A DNA stretch of 52,402 nucleotides from Pseudogulbenkiania sp. (GTDB lineage: Bacteria > Pseudomonadota > Gammaproteobacteria > Burkholderiales > Chromobacteriaceae). Shown piece after piece: positions 36,233 to 46,564 of this stretch. Every line of letters starts with the position of its first letter. Position 1 is the stretch's first letter. Both the position numbers and the translations under genes were made by a program. The stretch covers positions 1 to 52,402 of the forward strand of contig JACPUY010000350.1 in assembly GCA_016192025.1 (NCBI GenBank). The letters are read 5' to 3'. Under the pieces are notes generated by a model that saw only the letters and a program-made list of their open reading frames with translations, did no database searches and was not told the origin of the DNA.

Positions 36233-39226
36233 TCAGGCCGGGTCGGCCGTCGTACGCCGGGCCTGCTGGCCTAGCCACTCCAGCACCTCGTCGCCGGCGA
36301 GGGGCCGGTCGAGCGGTGCGGCGGGCCGCAGCCGGCAACCGGCGGCGCGCAGTAGGGCCTGCTGCTCCTCGTTCTCGACGCCGCTGGCCACGACCTGCAG
36401 CTCGAGCTGCCCGGCCAGCTGCAGCAAGGTCTCGAGCAGCCCGGCGCGGCTCTGCTCCTGGCCGAGCTGGTGGATGAACTCGCGGTCCAGCGTGATGTGC
36501 CGCAGCGGCAGCCGGGTCAACTGCGACAGCGAGGCATAGCTGGTGCCGAAGCCGTCCATGGCCAGGCTCACCCCCAGCCCGGCCAGCTGCGGCAAGACCG
36601 TGCGGCTCAGCGCCGGGTTGCGCATCACCTGGCCTTCACCGATGCCGATGGTCAGCCGCGACGGCGCCAGCCTGGTTTGCAGCAGGATGTCGCGCAGCAT
36701 GTCCGGCAGACCGGCCTGCAGCCCCGCCATGCCGGACAGCCGCACGGTCAGCGACACATCCAGCCCCCGCTGCTGCCAGTCCCCGCCGTCACGGCAGGCC
36801 TGGCGCAGCATCCACAGATTGAGGGTCTGGCTCAGCCCCGCCTCGTCAGCCTGCCCCAAGAAGTCTTCCGGCATCAGCACGCTGCCGTCCGGCTGGCTCC
36901 AGCAGGGCAGCGCCTCCACCGCCGCCGGCCAACGGCCGGCGCTCTCGCCGGGAGCGCCGTCGGCGGCGACGAGCGGCCGGTAGCACAGGGTCAGCTCGTT
37001 GCGCGCCAGCGCCGCGTCCAGCCGCACGCCGAAGGCCAGCCGCTGGCTGGCACGCTGCTGCATCTCGCGGTTGAACAGGCAACACTGCCCGCCCCCCGCC
37101 AGCTTGGCCTCGTACAGCGCCATATCCGCGTGCCGGCACAGCGTCTCGGCGTCGTCGCCGTGCTGGGGAAAGAAGGCGATGCCGACGCTGGCGCCGACAA
37201 AGAGCTCTTGGCCGTCCAGCACGACCGGCTGGCTGACGCTCTGGATGATGCGCCCGGCCACCTGAAAGGCCTGCTCCTCGCCGCACAGCTCGGTCAACAG
37301 CACGGTGAACTCGTCGCCCCCCTGCCGCGCCAGGGTATCGGCGTCGCGCACCACGCCGCGCAGCCGGCTGGCAACTTCGCTCAGCAGCCGGTCACCGGCC
37401 GGGTGGCCCAGGCTGTCGTTGACGAACTTGAAGCGGTCGAGGTCGATGTACATCACCGCCAGCTGGCCCGGCTCCCGGCGCGCGCCGGCCAGCGCCATCT
37501 GCAGGTGGTCGGCAAACAGCGCGCGGTTGGCCAGGCCGGTCAGCGGGTCGTAGAACGCCAGCCGCTGCAGCTCGCGCTCGCCCTGCTTGAGCAGGGTGAT
37601 GTCGCGCGAGATCCACACGGTGTGCAGCAACCGGCCGCGTTCATTGCACAGCTCGTTGAGCGTCACCCACGAGGTAAACAGTTCTCCATCCTGGCGCCGT
37701 CCGGGCAGCTCGCCGCTCCAGCAACCGCTCTCGCCCAGCGTGCGCTGCAGTTCGCGCCGCGCCGGTTCGTCCAGCAGACCTTGCGTGGCGTGAAACAGTG
37801 ACCGGCCGATCAGCTCTTCGCGCGCGGCGCCGCAGGCCGCGGCGTAGGCCGGGTTGACCTCGATGATGTGGCCCTCCGGGTTGGCGATCGCCACCGCCTC
37901 GCCGGTGCTGCGGATCACCTCGGCGTAGAGATGCAGGTCTTTTTCCGCCTGGCGCCGCCAGCTGGCGTCGCGGATATCGCTGAACACCAGCATGCCCTGC
38001 GAGCTGGGAATCAGGCTCACGCTGACTTCGATCGGCAATTCGCGGCCATCGCTGCAGCGGATGTGGATATCGGACAGGATCTCGTCGGGCGCGGCCAGCT
38101 CGCCGTTCTCCACGTGCCGGTACCAGCCGCGCAGCGCCGAGCGCAGCCGCTCCGGCACCAAGAGTTCGATCGGCTGCCCTTGCAGCTCGTCGGCCGGGTA
38201 GCCCAGCAGCGTCTCCACCCGGGCGTTGGCCATCACGATGCGGCCGTCCCGGGTGCTGATGATGACGGCGTCGGGCGCCGCCTTGAGCAAGCCGCGCGCC
38301 CAGGCCTCGCTGTCGTGTAGTGCACGGGTGCGCTCGACCACGCGCTGCTCCAGATCCTCCTGGGCGCGCTGCAGGTCGCGGTTCAGCGTCAGCAGTTGCT
38401 GCTCCTTGCTGCGCACCCGTCCCAGCACCATGCGGAACGCCTCGATCACCCCGCCCAGTCGCGCCAGCTCGTCGCCGCGGCCCAGCGCGTGCAGGTTGGA
38501 GCCGGCCTCGCGCCCGAGCTCCACCAGCGCGGCAAACTGCTGTTCCAGCGAGCGCGATAGCCAGCGCGCGCCCAGCAGCGCCAGCACCAGCAAGGCGATG
38601 CACACCCCGCCGCCGGCCAGGCTCCACCACACCACCTCTTCCTGGTTGCTGCCCACCTGACGCACTACGTCCTGGTCCAGGGATCGGGTTTCTGCCAGCA
38701 GCATCGGTTCGAACAGCATGACCAGCTGCAGGAACTGCCGGTCGGCCACGTCGAAATGGCGCCGGGCCGCGTCCGGGTCGGCCGGCAACTGAGCCACCGC
38801 GACCGCCACCTTGCGCTCGTAGTCGGCCAGCCCGAGCAGGAAATGGCCCACGCTGGGATCGTTGTCGCCGACCGGCTGGCCCGACGCGGGCTCGTTTAGC
38901 CGCGTGGCGGAGCGTACCAGCCCGGCCAGGCGCTGCCGGGCATTTTTCACCAGCGCCGGGTCGGTCGGTTCGCGCAGCAAGCCGCCCAGCTCGATGTGCA
39001 GCTGGGTCAGCCCAGCGAACTGGCCGGCCAGCGCGTTCATCTGCTGCAGCCGTGCCGTGTTGACTTCCACCACCGACAGGCTCTGACGCTGCGACGTCAG
39101 CAGAAAACCGCCGATCAGCACGACAATCAGCACCAGCGCCAGCAACGGCGCCACCAGCAGGCGCTGGCGCAGCGACAAGGCATCCAGCCAGCCGAGCCGG
39201 GCGTGGGCCCGCGTCGTTTCAGTCAT
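36233..39226 (-). CDS. Membrane PAS-PAS-GGDEF-EAL protein with degenerate EAL domain
   Basis: A 997-residue sensor. Two membrane helices (near residues 22-45 and 200-225) bracket a periplasmic helical domain; a coiled coil, two PAS domains, GGDEF and EAL follow. GGDEF is intact at 636-640 with an RxxD inhibitory site (Arg627, Asp630). The EAL domain keeps Glu771, but the usual Asn is Arg829, the Glu of the EITE motif is Gly861, the DD pair is Asp891-Gly892, Lys is Thr912 and the Glu of AEGVE is Ser948. A cyclase without phosphodiesterase activity is predicted. AAGGGG at 39235-39240 is 8 bases before the ATG at 39226; another ATG is at 39232. Confidence 0.92.
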   Translation of the reverse strand: MTETTRAHARLGWLDALSLRQRLLVAPLLALVLIVVLIGGFLLTSQRQSLSVVEVNTARLQQMNALAGQFAGLTQLHIELGGLLREPTDPALVKNARQRLAGLVRSATRLNEPASGQPVGDNDPSVGHFLLGLADYERKVAVAVAQLPADPDAARRHFDVADRQFLQLVMLFEPMLLAETRSLDQDVVRQVGSNQEEVVWWSLAGGGVCIALLVLALLGARWLSRSLEQQFAALVELGREAGSNLHALGRGDELARLGGVIEAFRMVLGRVRSKEQQLLTLNRDLQRAQEDLEQRVVERTRALHDSEAWARGLLKAAPDAVIISTRDGRIVMANARVETLLGYPADELQGQPIELLVPERLRSALRGWYRHVENGELAAPDEILSDIHIRCSDGRELPIEVSVSLIPSSQGMLVFSDIRDASWRRQAEKDLHLYAEVIRSTGEAVAIANPEGHIIEVNPAYAAACGAAREELIGRSLFHATQGLLDEPARRELQRTLGESGCWSGELPGRRQDGELFTSWVTLNELCNERGRLLHTVWISRDITLLKQGERELQRLAFYDPLTGLANRALFADHLQMALAGARREPGQLAVMYIDLDRFKFVNDSLGHPAGDRLLSEVASRLRGVVRDADTLARQGGDEFTVLLTELCGEEQAFQVAGRIIQSVSQPVVLDGQELFVGASVGIAFFPQHGDDAETLCRHADMALYEAKLAGGGQCCLFNREMQQRASQRLAFGVRLDAALARNELTLCYRPLVAADGAPGESAGRWPAAVEALPCWSQPDGSVLMPEDFLGQADEAGLSQTLNLWMLRQACRDGGDWQQRGLDVSLTVRLSGMAGLQAGLPDMLRDILLQTRLAPSRLTIGIGEGQVMRNPALSRTVLPQLAGLGVSLAMDGFGTSYASLSQLTRLPLRHITLDREFIHQLGQEQSRAGLLETLLQLAGQLELQVVASGVENEEQQALLRAAGCRLRPAAPLDRPLAGDEVLEWLGQQARRTTADPA

Positions 39227-39369
39227 TGTCATTTCCCCTTGCGATTGGCCGCGGTAGCTGGGTCGACACGCCGGCCATGTCAGGCATGGTCATGCACCGC
39301 ACTCCTTACTTATAGTGCATATTCGTCGCCGGCAACGCCGCAAAGTGGACCAGGCCGTATAATGCCGCC

Positions 39370-40359
39370 ATGACGACACCACCCCCGCCGCCCTTCGCCG
39401 GGCTGACCCCCGACTGCCTGCTCGATGCACTGGCAGGCCTCGGCCTGCCAGTCAGCGGCCATCTCTTGGCGCTCAACAGCTATGAAAACCGCGTCTACCA
39501 GATCGGTATCGACGACGCGCCGCCACTGGTGGCCAAGTTCTACCGCCCCGAGCGCTGGAGCGACGAACAGATTCTGGAGGAGCACGCCTTTGTGGCGGAA
39601 CTGGCCGAACGCGAGATCCCGGTGGTCGGCGCGCTGAACCTGGCCGGGCGCACGCTGCACCGGCATGCCGGCTTCCGCTTCGCGCTGTTTCCGCGCCGCG
39701 GCGGGAGGGCGCCGGAATTGGACCGGCCGGACACGCTGCAATGGCTGGGGCGCTTTCTCGGCCGCATCCACGCGGTCGGCGCGATCACTCCGTTCGCGCT
39801 TCGGCCAGTCCTGAACGTGCAAAGCTTCGGCGAAGAGCCGCTGACCTACCTCGCCGGCTGCCCGTTCATCCCGGCGGAACTGCGCGAGGTGTATCTGGGG
39901 GTGGCGCGCCAGGCGCTGGACGGGGTGCGGCGCTGCTACGACCGCGCCGGCGACGTCGCCACGCTGCGCCTGCACGGCGACTGCCATGCCAGCAACGTGC
40001 TGTGGACCGACGATGGGCCGCACTTCGTCGATTTCGACGACAGCCGCATGGGGCCGGCGGTGCAGGATCTGTGGATGCTGTTGTCGGGTGAGCGCGCCGA
40101 GCAGAGCGCCCAGCTGGCCGACCTCTTGGCCGGTTACGAGGATTTTTGCGAGTTCGATACGCGCGAGCTGTACCTGGTCGAGGCCTTGCGCACGCTGCGG
40201 CTGATCCACTACAGCGCCTGGCTGGCGCGGCGCTGGCACGACCCGGCCTTCCCCGCCGCCTTTCCGTGGTTCGACAACCCGCGCTACTGGCAGGACCAGA
40301 TCCTGGCGCTGCGCGAGCAGATCGCGCTGATGGACGAGCCGCCGCTGTGGCCGGTGTAG
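39370..40359 (+). CDS. srkA: Stress response kinase SrkA (YihE)
   Basis: A 329-residue serine/threonine kinase of the phosphotransferase fold, known in E. coli to protect against envelope and other stress death. FAGLTPDCLLDAL and LALNSYENRVYQIG open the N-lobe, LRLHGDCHASNVLW is the catalytic loop and VDFDDSRMGPAVQDLW is the metal-binding loop. Length is normal. E. coli srkA is followed by dsbA, but here an MFS gene is convergent and no dsbA is seen. Confidence 0.93.
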   Translation: MTTPPPPPFAGLTPDCLLDALAGLGLPVSGHLLALNSYENRVYQIGIDDAPPLVAKFYRPERWSDEQILEEHAFVAELAEREIPVVGALNLAGRTLHRHAGFRFALFPRRGGRAPELDRPDTLQWLGRFLGRIHAVGAITPFALRPVLNVQSFGEEPLTYLAGCPFIPAELREVYLGVARQALDGVRRCYDRAGDVATLRLHGDCHASNVLWTDDGPHFVDFDDSRMGPAVQDLWMLLSGERAEQSAQLADLLAGYEDFCEFDTRELYLVEALRTLRLIHYSAWLARRWHDPAFPAAFPWFDNPRYWQDQILALREQIALMDEPPLWPV

Positions 40360-40396
40360 GCGGCCAGCCGGCGTGGTGAAGGACTGAACGGCGGGG

Positions 40397-41653
40397 TCAT
40401 GCGGCCGGACTATCGGCCGCCTCTTCCACCAGCCGGTGACGCTGCGCCAGCGTCGGGAACAGCCGCATCCACAGCGCCGCCACTGCCAAGGTGCAGACCC
40501 CGCCCAGCACCACTGCCGGCACCGCACCGAACAGCGCCGCGGTGGCGCCGGATTCGAACTCTCCGAGCTGGTTGGAGGCACCGATGAACAGCGAATTGAC
40601 CGCGCTGACCCGGCCGCGCATCTCGTCCGGGGTTTCCAGCTGCACGAAGGTCGAGCGGATCACTACGCTGACCATGTCCGCCGCGCCCAGCACCATCAGC
40701 GCGACCAGCGACAGGGCGAGCGAGGTCGACAAGCCGAAGACGATGGTGGCGAGCCCGAACACCGCCACCGCTGAGAACATCACCTGGCCCACCCGGCGCG
40801 CGATCGGGAAGCGCATCAGCCAGGCCGACATCGCCAGCGCGCCGACCGCCGGCGCCGAGCGCAGCAGGCCCAGCCCCCACGGCCCAGTGAGCAGGATGTC
40901 GCGCGCGTAGATCGGCAGCAGCGCGGTGGCCCCGCCCAGCAGCACCGCGAACAGGTCGAGCGAAATGGCGCCGAGGATGTCCGGCCGGCGCCGGATGAAG
41001 CGCACCCCGGCCAGCAGCGAATCGAACGTCATGCGGCTGTGCGACGGTTCCTGCGGGCGCACCGGCAGGCGCGCGATCAGCAGCGCGCCGGCCAGGTAGA
41101 GCAGCAGGTCCAGCGTGTAGGTGAACTCGGCGCCCAGCGCGTACAGCAGCCCGCCCAGCGCCGGCGCCAGGATCGTCGCCGCCTCGTTGGCCGACGCGGC
41201 CGCAGCCACCGCCGGCGGCAACAGCGACGCTGGCACCACGTTCGGCAGCAGCGCCTGCATGGTCGGCATGTCGAAGGCGCGGCAGATGCCGATTACCACC
41301 GACAGCGCGAAGATCAGCTCGCGGCTGACCGACCACCCCGCCCCGGCGCTGCCCAGCGCCAGCACCCCCGCCACCACCGCCTGTAGCAGCAGGCTCGCCA
41401 GCACGATGCGCTTGCGGTCGAAACGGTCCGCCGCCGAACCCACCACCAGCACCAGCAGCACCCGCGGCAGGAACTGCAGCAGCCCGACCAGGCCCAAGTC
41501 GAGCGCGCTGCCGGTGAGCGAATACACCTGCCAGCCGATGGCCACGGTGAGGATCTGGAAGCCGCTGGTGAGACACACCCGGGTTAGCCAGTACAGCCAG
41601 AACGGACGGAAATGACGCAGTGAGGAAGGCACGGCCGGGGAGGCAGGACTCAT
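40397..41653 (-). CDS. MFS transporter, MFS_3/EntS-like
   Basis: A 418-residue membrane protein with about 12 hydrophobic helices. GSAADRFDRKRIVLAS is the conserved loop between helices 2 and 3, and FVQLETPDEMRGRVSAVNSLFIGASNQLGEFESG matches the EntS-like exporter group. Substrate cannot be assigned. The ATG at 41653 has no strong ribosome site; the long upstream frame includes low-complexity sequence and is not expected to be coding. Confidence 0.85.
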   Translation of the reverse strand: MSPASPAVPSSLRHFRPFWLYWLTRVCLTSGFQILTVAIGWQVYSLTGSALDLGLVGLLQFLPRVLLVLVVGSAADRFDRKRIVLASLLLQAVVAGVLALGSAGAGWSVSRELIFALSVVIGICRAFDMPTMQALLPNVVPASLLPPAVAAAASANEAATILAPALGGLLYALGAEFTYTLDLLLYLAGALLIARLPVRPQEPSHSRMTFDSLLAGVRFIRRRPDILGAISLDLFAVLLGGATALLPIYARDILLTGPWGLGLLRSAPAVGALAMSAWLMRFPIARRVGQVMFSAVAVFGLATIVFGLSTSLALSLVALMVLGAADMVSVVIRSTFVQLETPDEMRGRVSAVNSLFIGASNQLGEFESGATAALFGAVPAVVLGGVCTLAVAALWMRLFPTLAQRHRLVEEAADSPAA

Positions 41654-41989
41654 GGAGGCAGGCAAGAAAGGGACGGTGGGCGTCACAGAGTACGCCCGCC
41701 TCGCCCCGAGCGCCAGCCAGCGCCACTGTTCCAGGCTGGCACAACTCGCCGCCCACCCGACTGTGACAAGGTGACACAGTGTTGCAGCCTGCCACAACGA
41801 CATCTGCCCCCTCTGCACCGGCACCGTCCGGCGCAGTCGTCCCACCGCCGCCACCACGCCCTCGAACCCGATAAAAATCTTTCATCTTCAATGGGATAGC
41901 CAACTCCATACCAAAGTCGTAGCCGGTTCTCCCCCGTTCGGGAACGGCGCTTGCACCCTAGAGGCGTCTGCCACCGGAATGGAGAAACC
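41654..41989. other. Divergent promoter region between MFS and porin genes
   Basis: No gene is seen in these 336 bases. At 41760-41780 an imperfect 21-bp dyad has ACTGTG and CACAGT arms and is a poor match to a CRP site. A good GGAGA ribosome site at 41981-41985 serves the porin. No convincing -24/-12 promoter was found despite the nearby sigma-54 activator. Confidence 0.4.
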
Positions 41990-43120
41990 ATGAAAACCAG
42001 AACTCAAACCACCCTGCTCGCCAGCCTCGTCACTGCCCTGTTCGCCGGCCAGGCGCTGGCCCTCGAAGTGTATAACGATAAGGGTTGGACGCTGGACATC
42101 AGCGGCTCGGTCAACGCCTTCTACACCACCAGCAAGACTGACGGCGGCGAGCGTTCCAGCCAGATCGAGAACGGCCTGTTGCCCGGCTACTTCAACATCG
42201 CCGCCGCCACCAAGCAGAAAGGCCTCGACATCAAGGGCGTGATCGGCATCTGGCCGGGCATCGACTCCGACTCGCCGGCATTCGCCGGCACCACCGGCGG
42301 CGTGGGCAAGTCCACGGTGGACGCCCGCACCAACTACCTGAGCTTCGGCAACGACAAGATCGGCACCTTCAAGCTCGGCCGCGATATCGGCCTGTTCCAG
42401 TCCAACGCCATCCTCAACGACATGACGCTGATCGGCGTAGGCGGCGGCGCTGGTCTGGCGCGCAACATCAACACCACGCTCGGCGGCATCGGCGGCGGCT
42501 ACATCTACGCCGAATTCCAGCCGCAGATCACCTACACCACGCCGGATTTCAACGGCTTCCACGCCAGCGTCGGCGTGTTCGACAACAAGGACGTGGACAG
42601 CAGCGGCACCACCGGCAGCCATCCCGGCTACCAGGGGCTGGCCGAGTACGGTTTCAAGAGCAACGCCGCCTCGGGCAAGGCCTGGTTGGGCTTCGTCAAC
42701 CAGCACTTCGACAAGCTCGCCAGAGACAACGCCACCGGTTTCGAGCTGGGCGCCAAGGCCGATATCGGCAACGTCGGGCTGATGGCACAGGGCTTCACCG
42801 GCAAGGGCATCGGCGACACCCTCCTGTTCTCCGGCGGCACCGACGCCGCGGGTGACAACCGCCGCTCGAACGGCTACCTGACGCAGGCCACCTACAAGAT
42901 CGACGATCTGAAACTGGGGGTGAGCTACGGCGAAAGCCGCACCAAGGCCACCAGCGCCGAAGGCAGCGGCTACGTTAACCGCGTCGCCGGCACCACGCTT
43001 GGCGCCTACTACAGCCTGACGCCGAACCTGACGCTGGTGGGCGAACTGAACCGTCGCCAGAACAAGGTCAGCGATATCGACACCGACAGCGTGTCGCTTG
43101 GCGCCATCCTGTTCTTCTGA
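41990..43120 (+). CDS. Outer-membrane porin
   Basis: A 376-residue porin of the Gram-negative general type. The first 23 residues are a signal peptide (MKTRTQTTLLASLVTALFAG, cleaved after AQALA). The mature chain alternates aromatic and polar residues in beta-strand fashion (LDISGSVNAFYTTSKTD), and the last residues SLGAILFF end in Phe, the outer-membrane insertion signal. GGAGA is 4 bases before the ATG. Substrate is unknown. The sigma-54 regulator gene is convergent 33 bases away. Confidence 0.9.
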   Translation: MKTRTQTTLLASLVTALFAGQALALEVYNDKGWTLDISGSVNAFYTTSKTDGGERSSQIENGLLPGYFNIAAATKQKGLDIKGVIGIWPGIDSDSPAFAGTTGGVGKSTVDARTNYLSFGNDKIGTFKLGRDIGLFQSNAILNDMTLIGVGGGAGLARNINTTLGGIGGGYIYAEFQPQITYTTPDFNGFHASVGVFDNKDVDSSGTTGSHPGYQGLAEYGFKSNAASGKAWLGFVNQHFDKLARDNATGFELGAKADIGNVGLMAQGFTGKGIGDTLLFSGGTDAAGDNRRSNGYLTQATYKIDDLKLGVSYGESRTKATSAEGSGYVNRVAGTTLGAYYSLTPNLTLVGELNRRQNKVSDIDTDSVSLGAILFF

Positions 43121-43153
43121 TCCCTGTCGCCCGCCGCCCGGCGGGCGGGACGG

Positions 43154-44188
<1,035 letters not shown>

Positions 44189-44323
44189 GCGGTCTCTCCC
44201 TGTCGCCGGGCTGGCCGCACACCGATGAGCGCGCGCCCGGTCATCCTGCTTTGTACAAGGGAGTGTGAGCCATCACCATTCATCTTTGGTCGGGGATGGC
44301 CGCTGCCGCGTTACAATGGCGCC

Positions 44324-44830
44324 ATGTCCGATTTTCCCTACCTCGCCGGCTACCCGCCGGCCCTGCTCGAACGCGTGCGGGCGCTGGTCGCCGGCAACCG
44401 GCTCGGCCCGTGGCTGGCCGAGCGCTACCCCGAGCGTCATACCGTGCAGACCGACCGCGCGCTGTACCAGTACCTGGCCGAGCTGCGCCAGCGCTACCTG
44501 AAGAACGCCGCGCCGCTGGCCAAGGTGCTGTACGACAGCCAGCAGCACCCGGTGAAGGGCACCCTGGGCACCAACACCTTCGTGGCACGGGTGCAGGGCG
44601 GCAAATTGAAGAGCAAGAACGAAATCCGCATCGCCACGCTGTTCCGCGAAGCGCCGCCGGCGTTCCTGAAGATGATCGCGGTGCACGAGCTGGCGCACCT
44701 GAAGGAGAAGGAGCACAACAAGGCGTTCTACCAGTTGTGCTGCCACATGGAGCCGGATTACCACCAGCTGGAATTCGACCTGCGGCTATGGCTGACCGCG
44801 CGCGAACTGGGCACGCCGGCCGTCGGCTGA
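44324..44830 (+). CDS. YgjP-like zinc metallohydrolase (DUF45)
   Basis: A 168-residue protein with a zinc-binding HELAHLKEKEH motif, His121, Glu122, His125 and a further His131, as in the YgjP/DUF45 family. The C-terminal HQLEFDLRLWLTARE closes the domain. E. coli YgjP has been called a phosphohydrolase, but activity here is unproved. The ATG at 44324 starts a normal-length domain; a longer frame would extend over the activator promoter region. Confidence 0.85.
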   Translation: MSDFPYLAGYPPALLERVRALVAGNRLGPWLAERYPERHTVQTDRALYQYLAELRQRYLKNAAPLAKVLYDSQQHPVKGTLGTNTFVARVQGGKLKSKNEIRIATLFREAPPAFLKMIAVHELAHLKEKEHNKAFYQLCCHMEPDYHQLEFDLRLWLTARELGTPAVG

Positions 44831-44916
44831 GGCCTGGCCTGGAAAGGTTGGAGGGCAGTCAGCTTGGTTGACCGGGGCACACTGTGTTCGGCCACCCCCG
44901 CAAGCCGGCGAGCGGC

Positions 44917-45447
44917 TCAGCGCACCGCCGGTTGTGCGTGTGCCGACGGCTGCGCGGTTACCGTCAGTTTCAGGCGTCGGCCCGGATCGTTCGGCAGCGT
45001 TACCGTGCTGCGCTGGCCGTGATATTCGTAAGTCACCTCGTAACCGGTCAGTTCCTCGCGCTGCGACGGGCGGCATGCCGAAACATGCTGCGTCGCCGGC
45101 TGTCGGGTGCCCTGCGTGTTGCGCGCGATCTGCTGCCCGGCCATGGCCCCGCCGATGGCGCCGACGATGGTCGCCGCGGTCTTGCCGCGGCCGCCGCCGA
45201 CCTGGTGGCCGAGCACCCCGCCAACCAGACCGCCGAGCAGCGCCCCGCCGTTCTCGGCGGTCACCATACCCTCCAGCCCGCCGGTGGCCGCCGGTGCCGC
45301 CGCCGGCTCGTTCACCGGCTCGCAGTTGTCATCGTTCACCGTCTGGTACAGCGGCTCGCTCTTCAGCACCGTGGCGTAGTCGGTAAAGGTCATCGCTTGC
45401 GCGGTTCCGGCGGCCAAAAGCAGCGCGCTGATCAGCATTCGTTTCAT
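44917..45447 (-). CDS. Glycine-zipper 2TM domain envelope protein
   Basis: A 176-residue exported protein. MKRMLISALLLAAGTAQA is a signal peptide. GGALLGGLVGGVLGHQVGGGRGKTAATIVGAIGGAMAGQQI is a glycine-zipper pair, the motif of outer-membrane proteins of the SlyB/YMGG type. Two cysteines flank it (NCEP and ACRPS). GGAG is 10 bases before the ATG at 45447; the in-frame ATG at 45456 is too close to that site. A 20-bp palindrome lies 76-95 bases upstream and may regulate it. Confidence 0.85.
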   Translation of the reverse strand: MKRMLISALLLAAGTAQAMTFTDYATVLKSEPLYQTVNDDNCEPVNEPAAAPAATGGLEGMVTAENGGALLGGLVGGVLGHQVGGGRGKTAATIVGAIGGAMAGQQIARNTQGTRQPATQHVSACRPSQREELTGYEVTYEYHGQRSTVTLPNDPGRRLKLTVTAQPSAHAQPAVR

Positions 45448-45522
45448 TGTCGGCATTCTCCATCGGCAACCACCAGGGTGGCGGTGACGGCCAGTATAAA
45501 CAGACGGTATGTATGCCTTGTA

Positions 45523-45542
45523 AATATCTGTTAACAGATATT
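45523..45542. promoter_or_regulatory. 20-bp perfect palindrome upstream of the glycine-zipper gene
   Basis: AATATCTGTTAACAGATATT is exactly self-complementary. On the minus strand a TATACT element follows about 20 bases later, so the palindrome sits at or just above the -35 region, as an operator would. The gap also ends the EamA gene, but the AT-rich arms do not suit a terminator. Confidence 0.5.
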
Positions 45543-45568
45543 AAGCCGCCCGCTTTCCCCTCCTGTGG

Positions 45569-46468
45569 CTAGTCGGTACGCCCCTTGCCCAGCTCGGCCA
45601 CCAGCACGCTGGCCACGATCAGCGCGGCGCCGCACAAGGCCGGCACGCTGAGTTGCTCGCCGGCCAGCCAGCCGACCAGCCCGCCCCACACCGGTTCCAT
45701 GGCGTAGATCAGCGTGGCGCGCGTGGCCGGGATGGTCTTTTGCGCCCAGTTCATCGCCACCTGGATCAGCGCGGTGGCGAGCCCCAGCCCGAGCACGCAG
45801 CCGATCAACCCCGGTTCCGGCCGCGGCAGCGCTTCGCCGCTCACCAGCATCGCCAGCGTCGACAGCAGCGCCACCGTCAACAGTTGCACCACCGCCACGC
45901 GGCGCGGCTCGCACTGCCCGGCGAAGCGGCCGAGCAGGCAGATCTCCAGCGCGACCATCGCCGCCCCGCCCAGCGTCAGCGCCTCGCCACGGCCGAACGA
46001 CCACTCCAGCCCGCGCGGGTCGGACAGCAGCACCAGCCCGGCGAAGGCGACGGCGATGCCGAGCCAGGCGGCCAGCGCCGGCGGGCGGCGGTACAGCAGC
46101 AGCATGATTAGCGGCACCAGCGGCACGTAGAGCGCGGTCAGGAACGCCGACTTGCTGCTGGCGATGGCGGTCAGCCCCATGGTCTGCAGCCCGTAGCTGC
46201 CGAACAGTACCGTGCCCACCAGCACCCCGGCGCGCAGTTCGGCGCGGGTTAGCCCGGCGAGCTGACGCCACGACAGCAGCAGCGCCAGCACGCCGGCCAC
46301 GCCGAAGCGCAGCGCGACGAAGCCGAACGGTCCGGCCCATTGCAGCGCGGTCTGCACCGCGAGGAAGGTGCCGCCCCAGATCAGCGTGATGAGCAGTAGC
46401 ACCAGATCGGGCAAGCGCGACGGGCGCGGGGAAGCGGCAAGCGGCAGCGCCGCGGCGGAGGAAGTCAT
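45569..46468 (-). CDS. EamA/DMT family transporter
   Basis: A 299-residue membrane protein of ten helices in two EamA halves. LPDLVLLLITLIWGGTFLAVQTAL opens the first half, and IYAMEPVWGGLVGWLAGEQLS is the family signature in the second. Such proteins usually export metabolites or amino acids. GGAGC is about 7 bases before the ATG at 46468. It is divergent from an XRE-cupin regulator with a long operator-like dyad between them, so it is the probable target. Confidence 0.9.
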   Translation of the reverse strand: MTSSAAALPLAASPRPSRLPDLVLLLITLIWGGTFLAVQTALQWAGPFGFVALRFGVAGVLALLLSWRQLAGLTRAELRAGVLVGTVLFGSYGLQTMGLTAIASSKSAFLTALYVPLVPLIMLLLYRRPPALAAWLGIAVAFAGLVLLSDPRGLEWSFGRGEALTLGGAAMVALEICLLGRFAGQCEPRRVAVVQLLTVALLSTLAMLVSGEALPRPEPGLIGCVLGLGLATALIQVAMNWAQKTIPATRATLIYAMEPVWGGLVGWLAGEQLSVPALCGAALIVASVLVAELGKGRTD

Positions 46469-46514
46469 AGCAGTGCTCCAGAATAACGATACGGGGATTG
46501 CCGGGGAGCGGCCA

Positions 46515-46560
46515 TGAGCACTATACTGCACATATCACTCACTGTGCAATATAGTGCTCA
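46515..46560. promoter_or_regulatory. Long inverted repeat between EamA and XRE-cupin genes
   Basis: TGAGCACTATACTGCACA (46515-46532) and TGTGCAATATAGTGCTCA (46543-46560) are complementary at 17 of 18 positions, with a 10-base spacer. They fill almost half of the 96-bp divergent region and end 4 bases before the regulator ATG. A dimeric regulator bound here would cover both promoters. Confidence 0.65.
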
Positions 46561-46564
46561 AATC

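Noticed and set aside
41700-41800. A sigma-54 promoter for the porin next to the sigma-54 activator gene
   Set aside because: TGGCAC occurs near 41739, but no GC lies at the required 10-base spacing from its GG; spacing is off by one or more.
43129-43146. A hairpin between the porin and the sigma-54 activator as a terminator
   Set aside because: GCCCGCC/GGCGGGC pairs well, but there is no T-tract on either strand; kept only as a possible weak structure.
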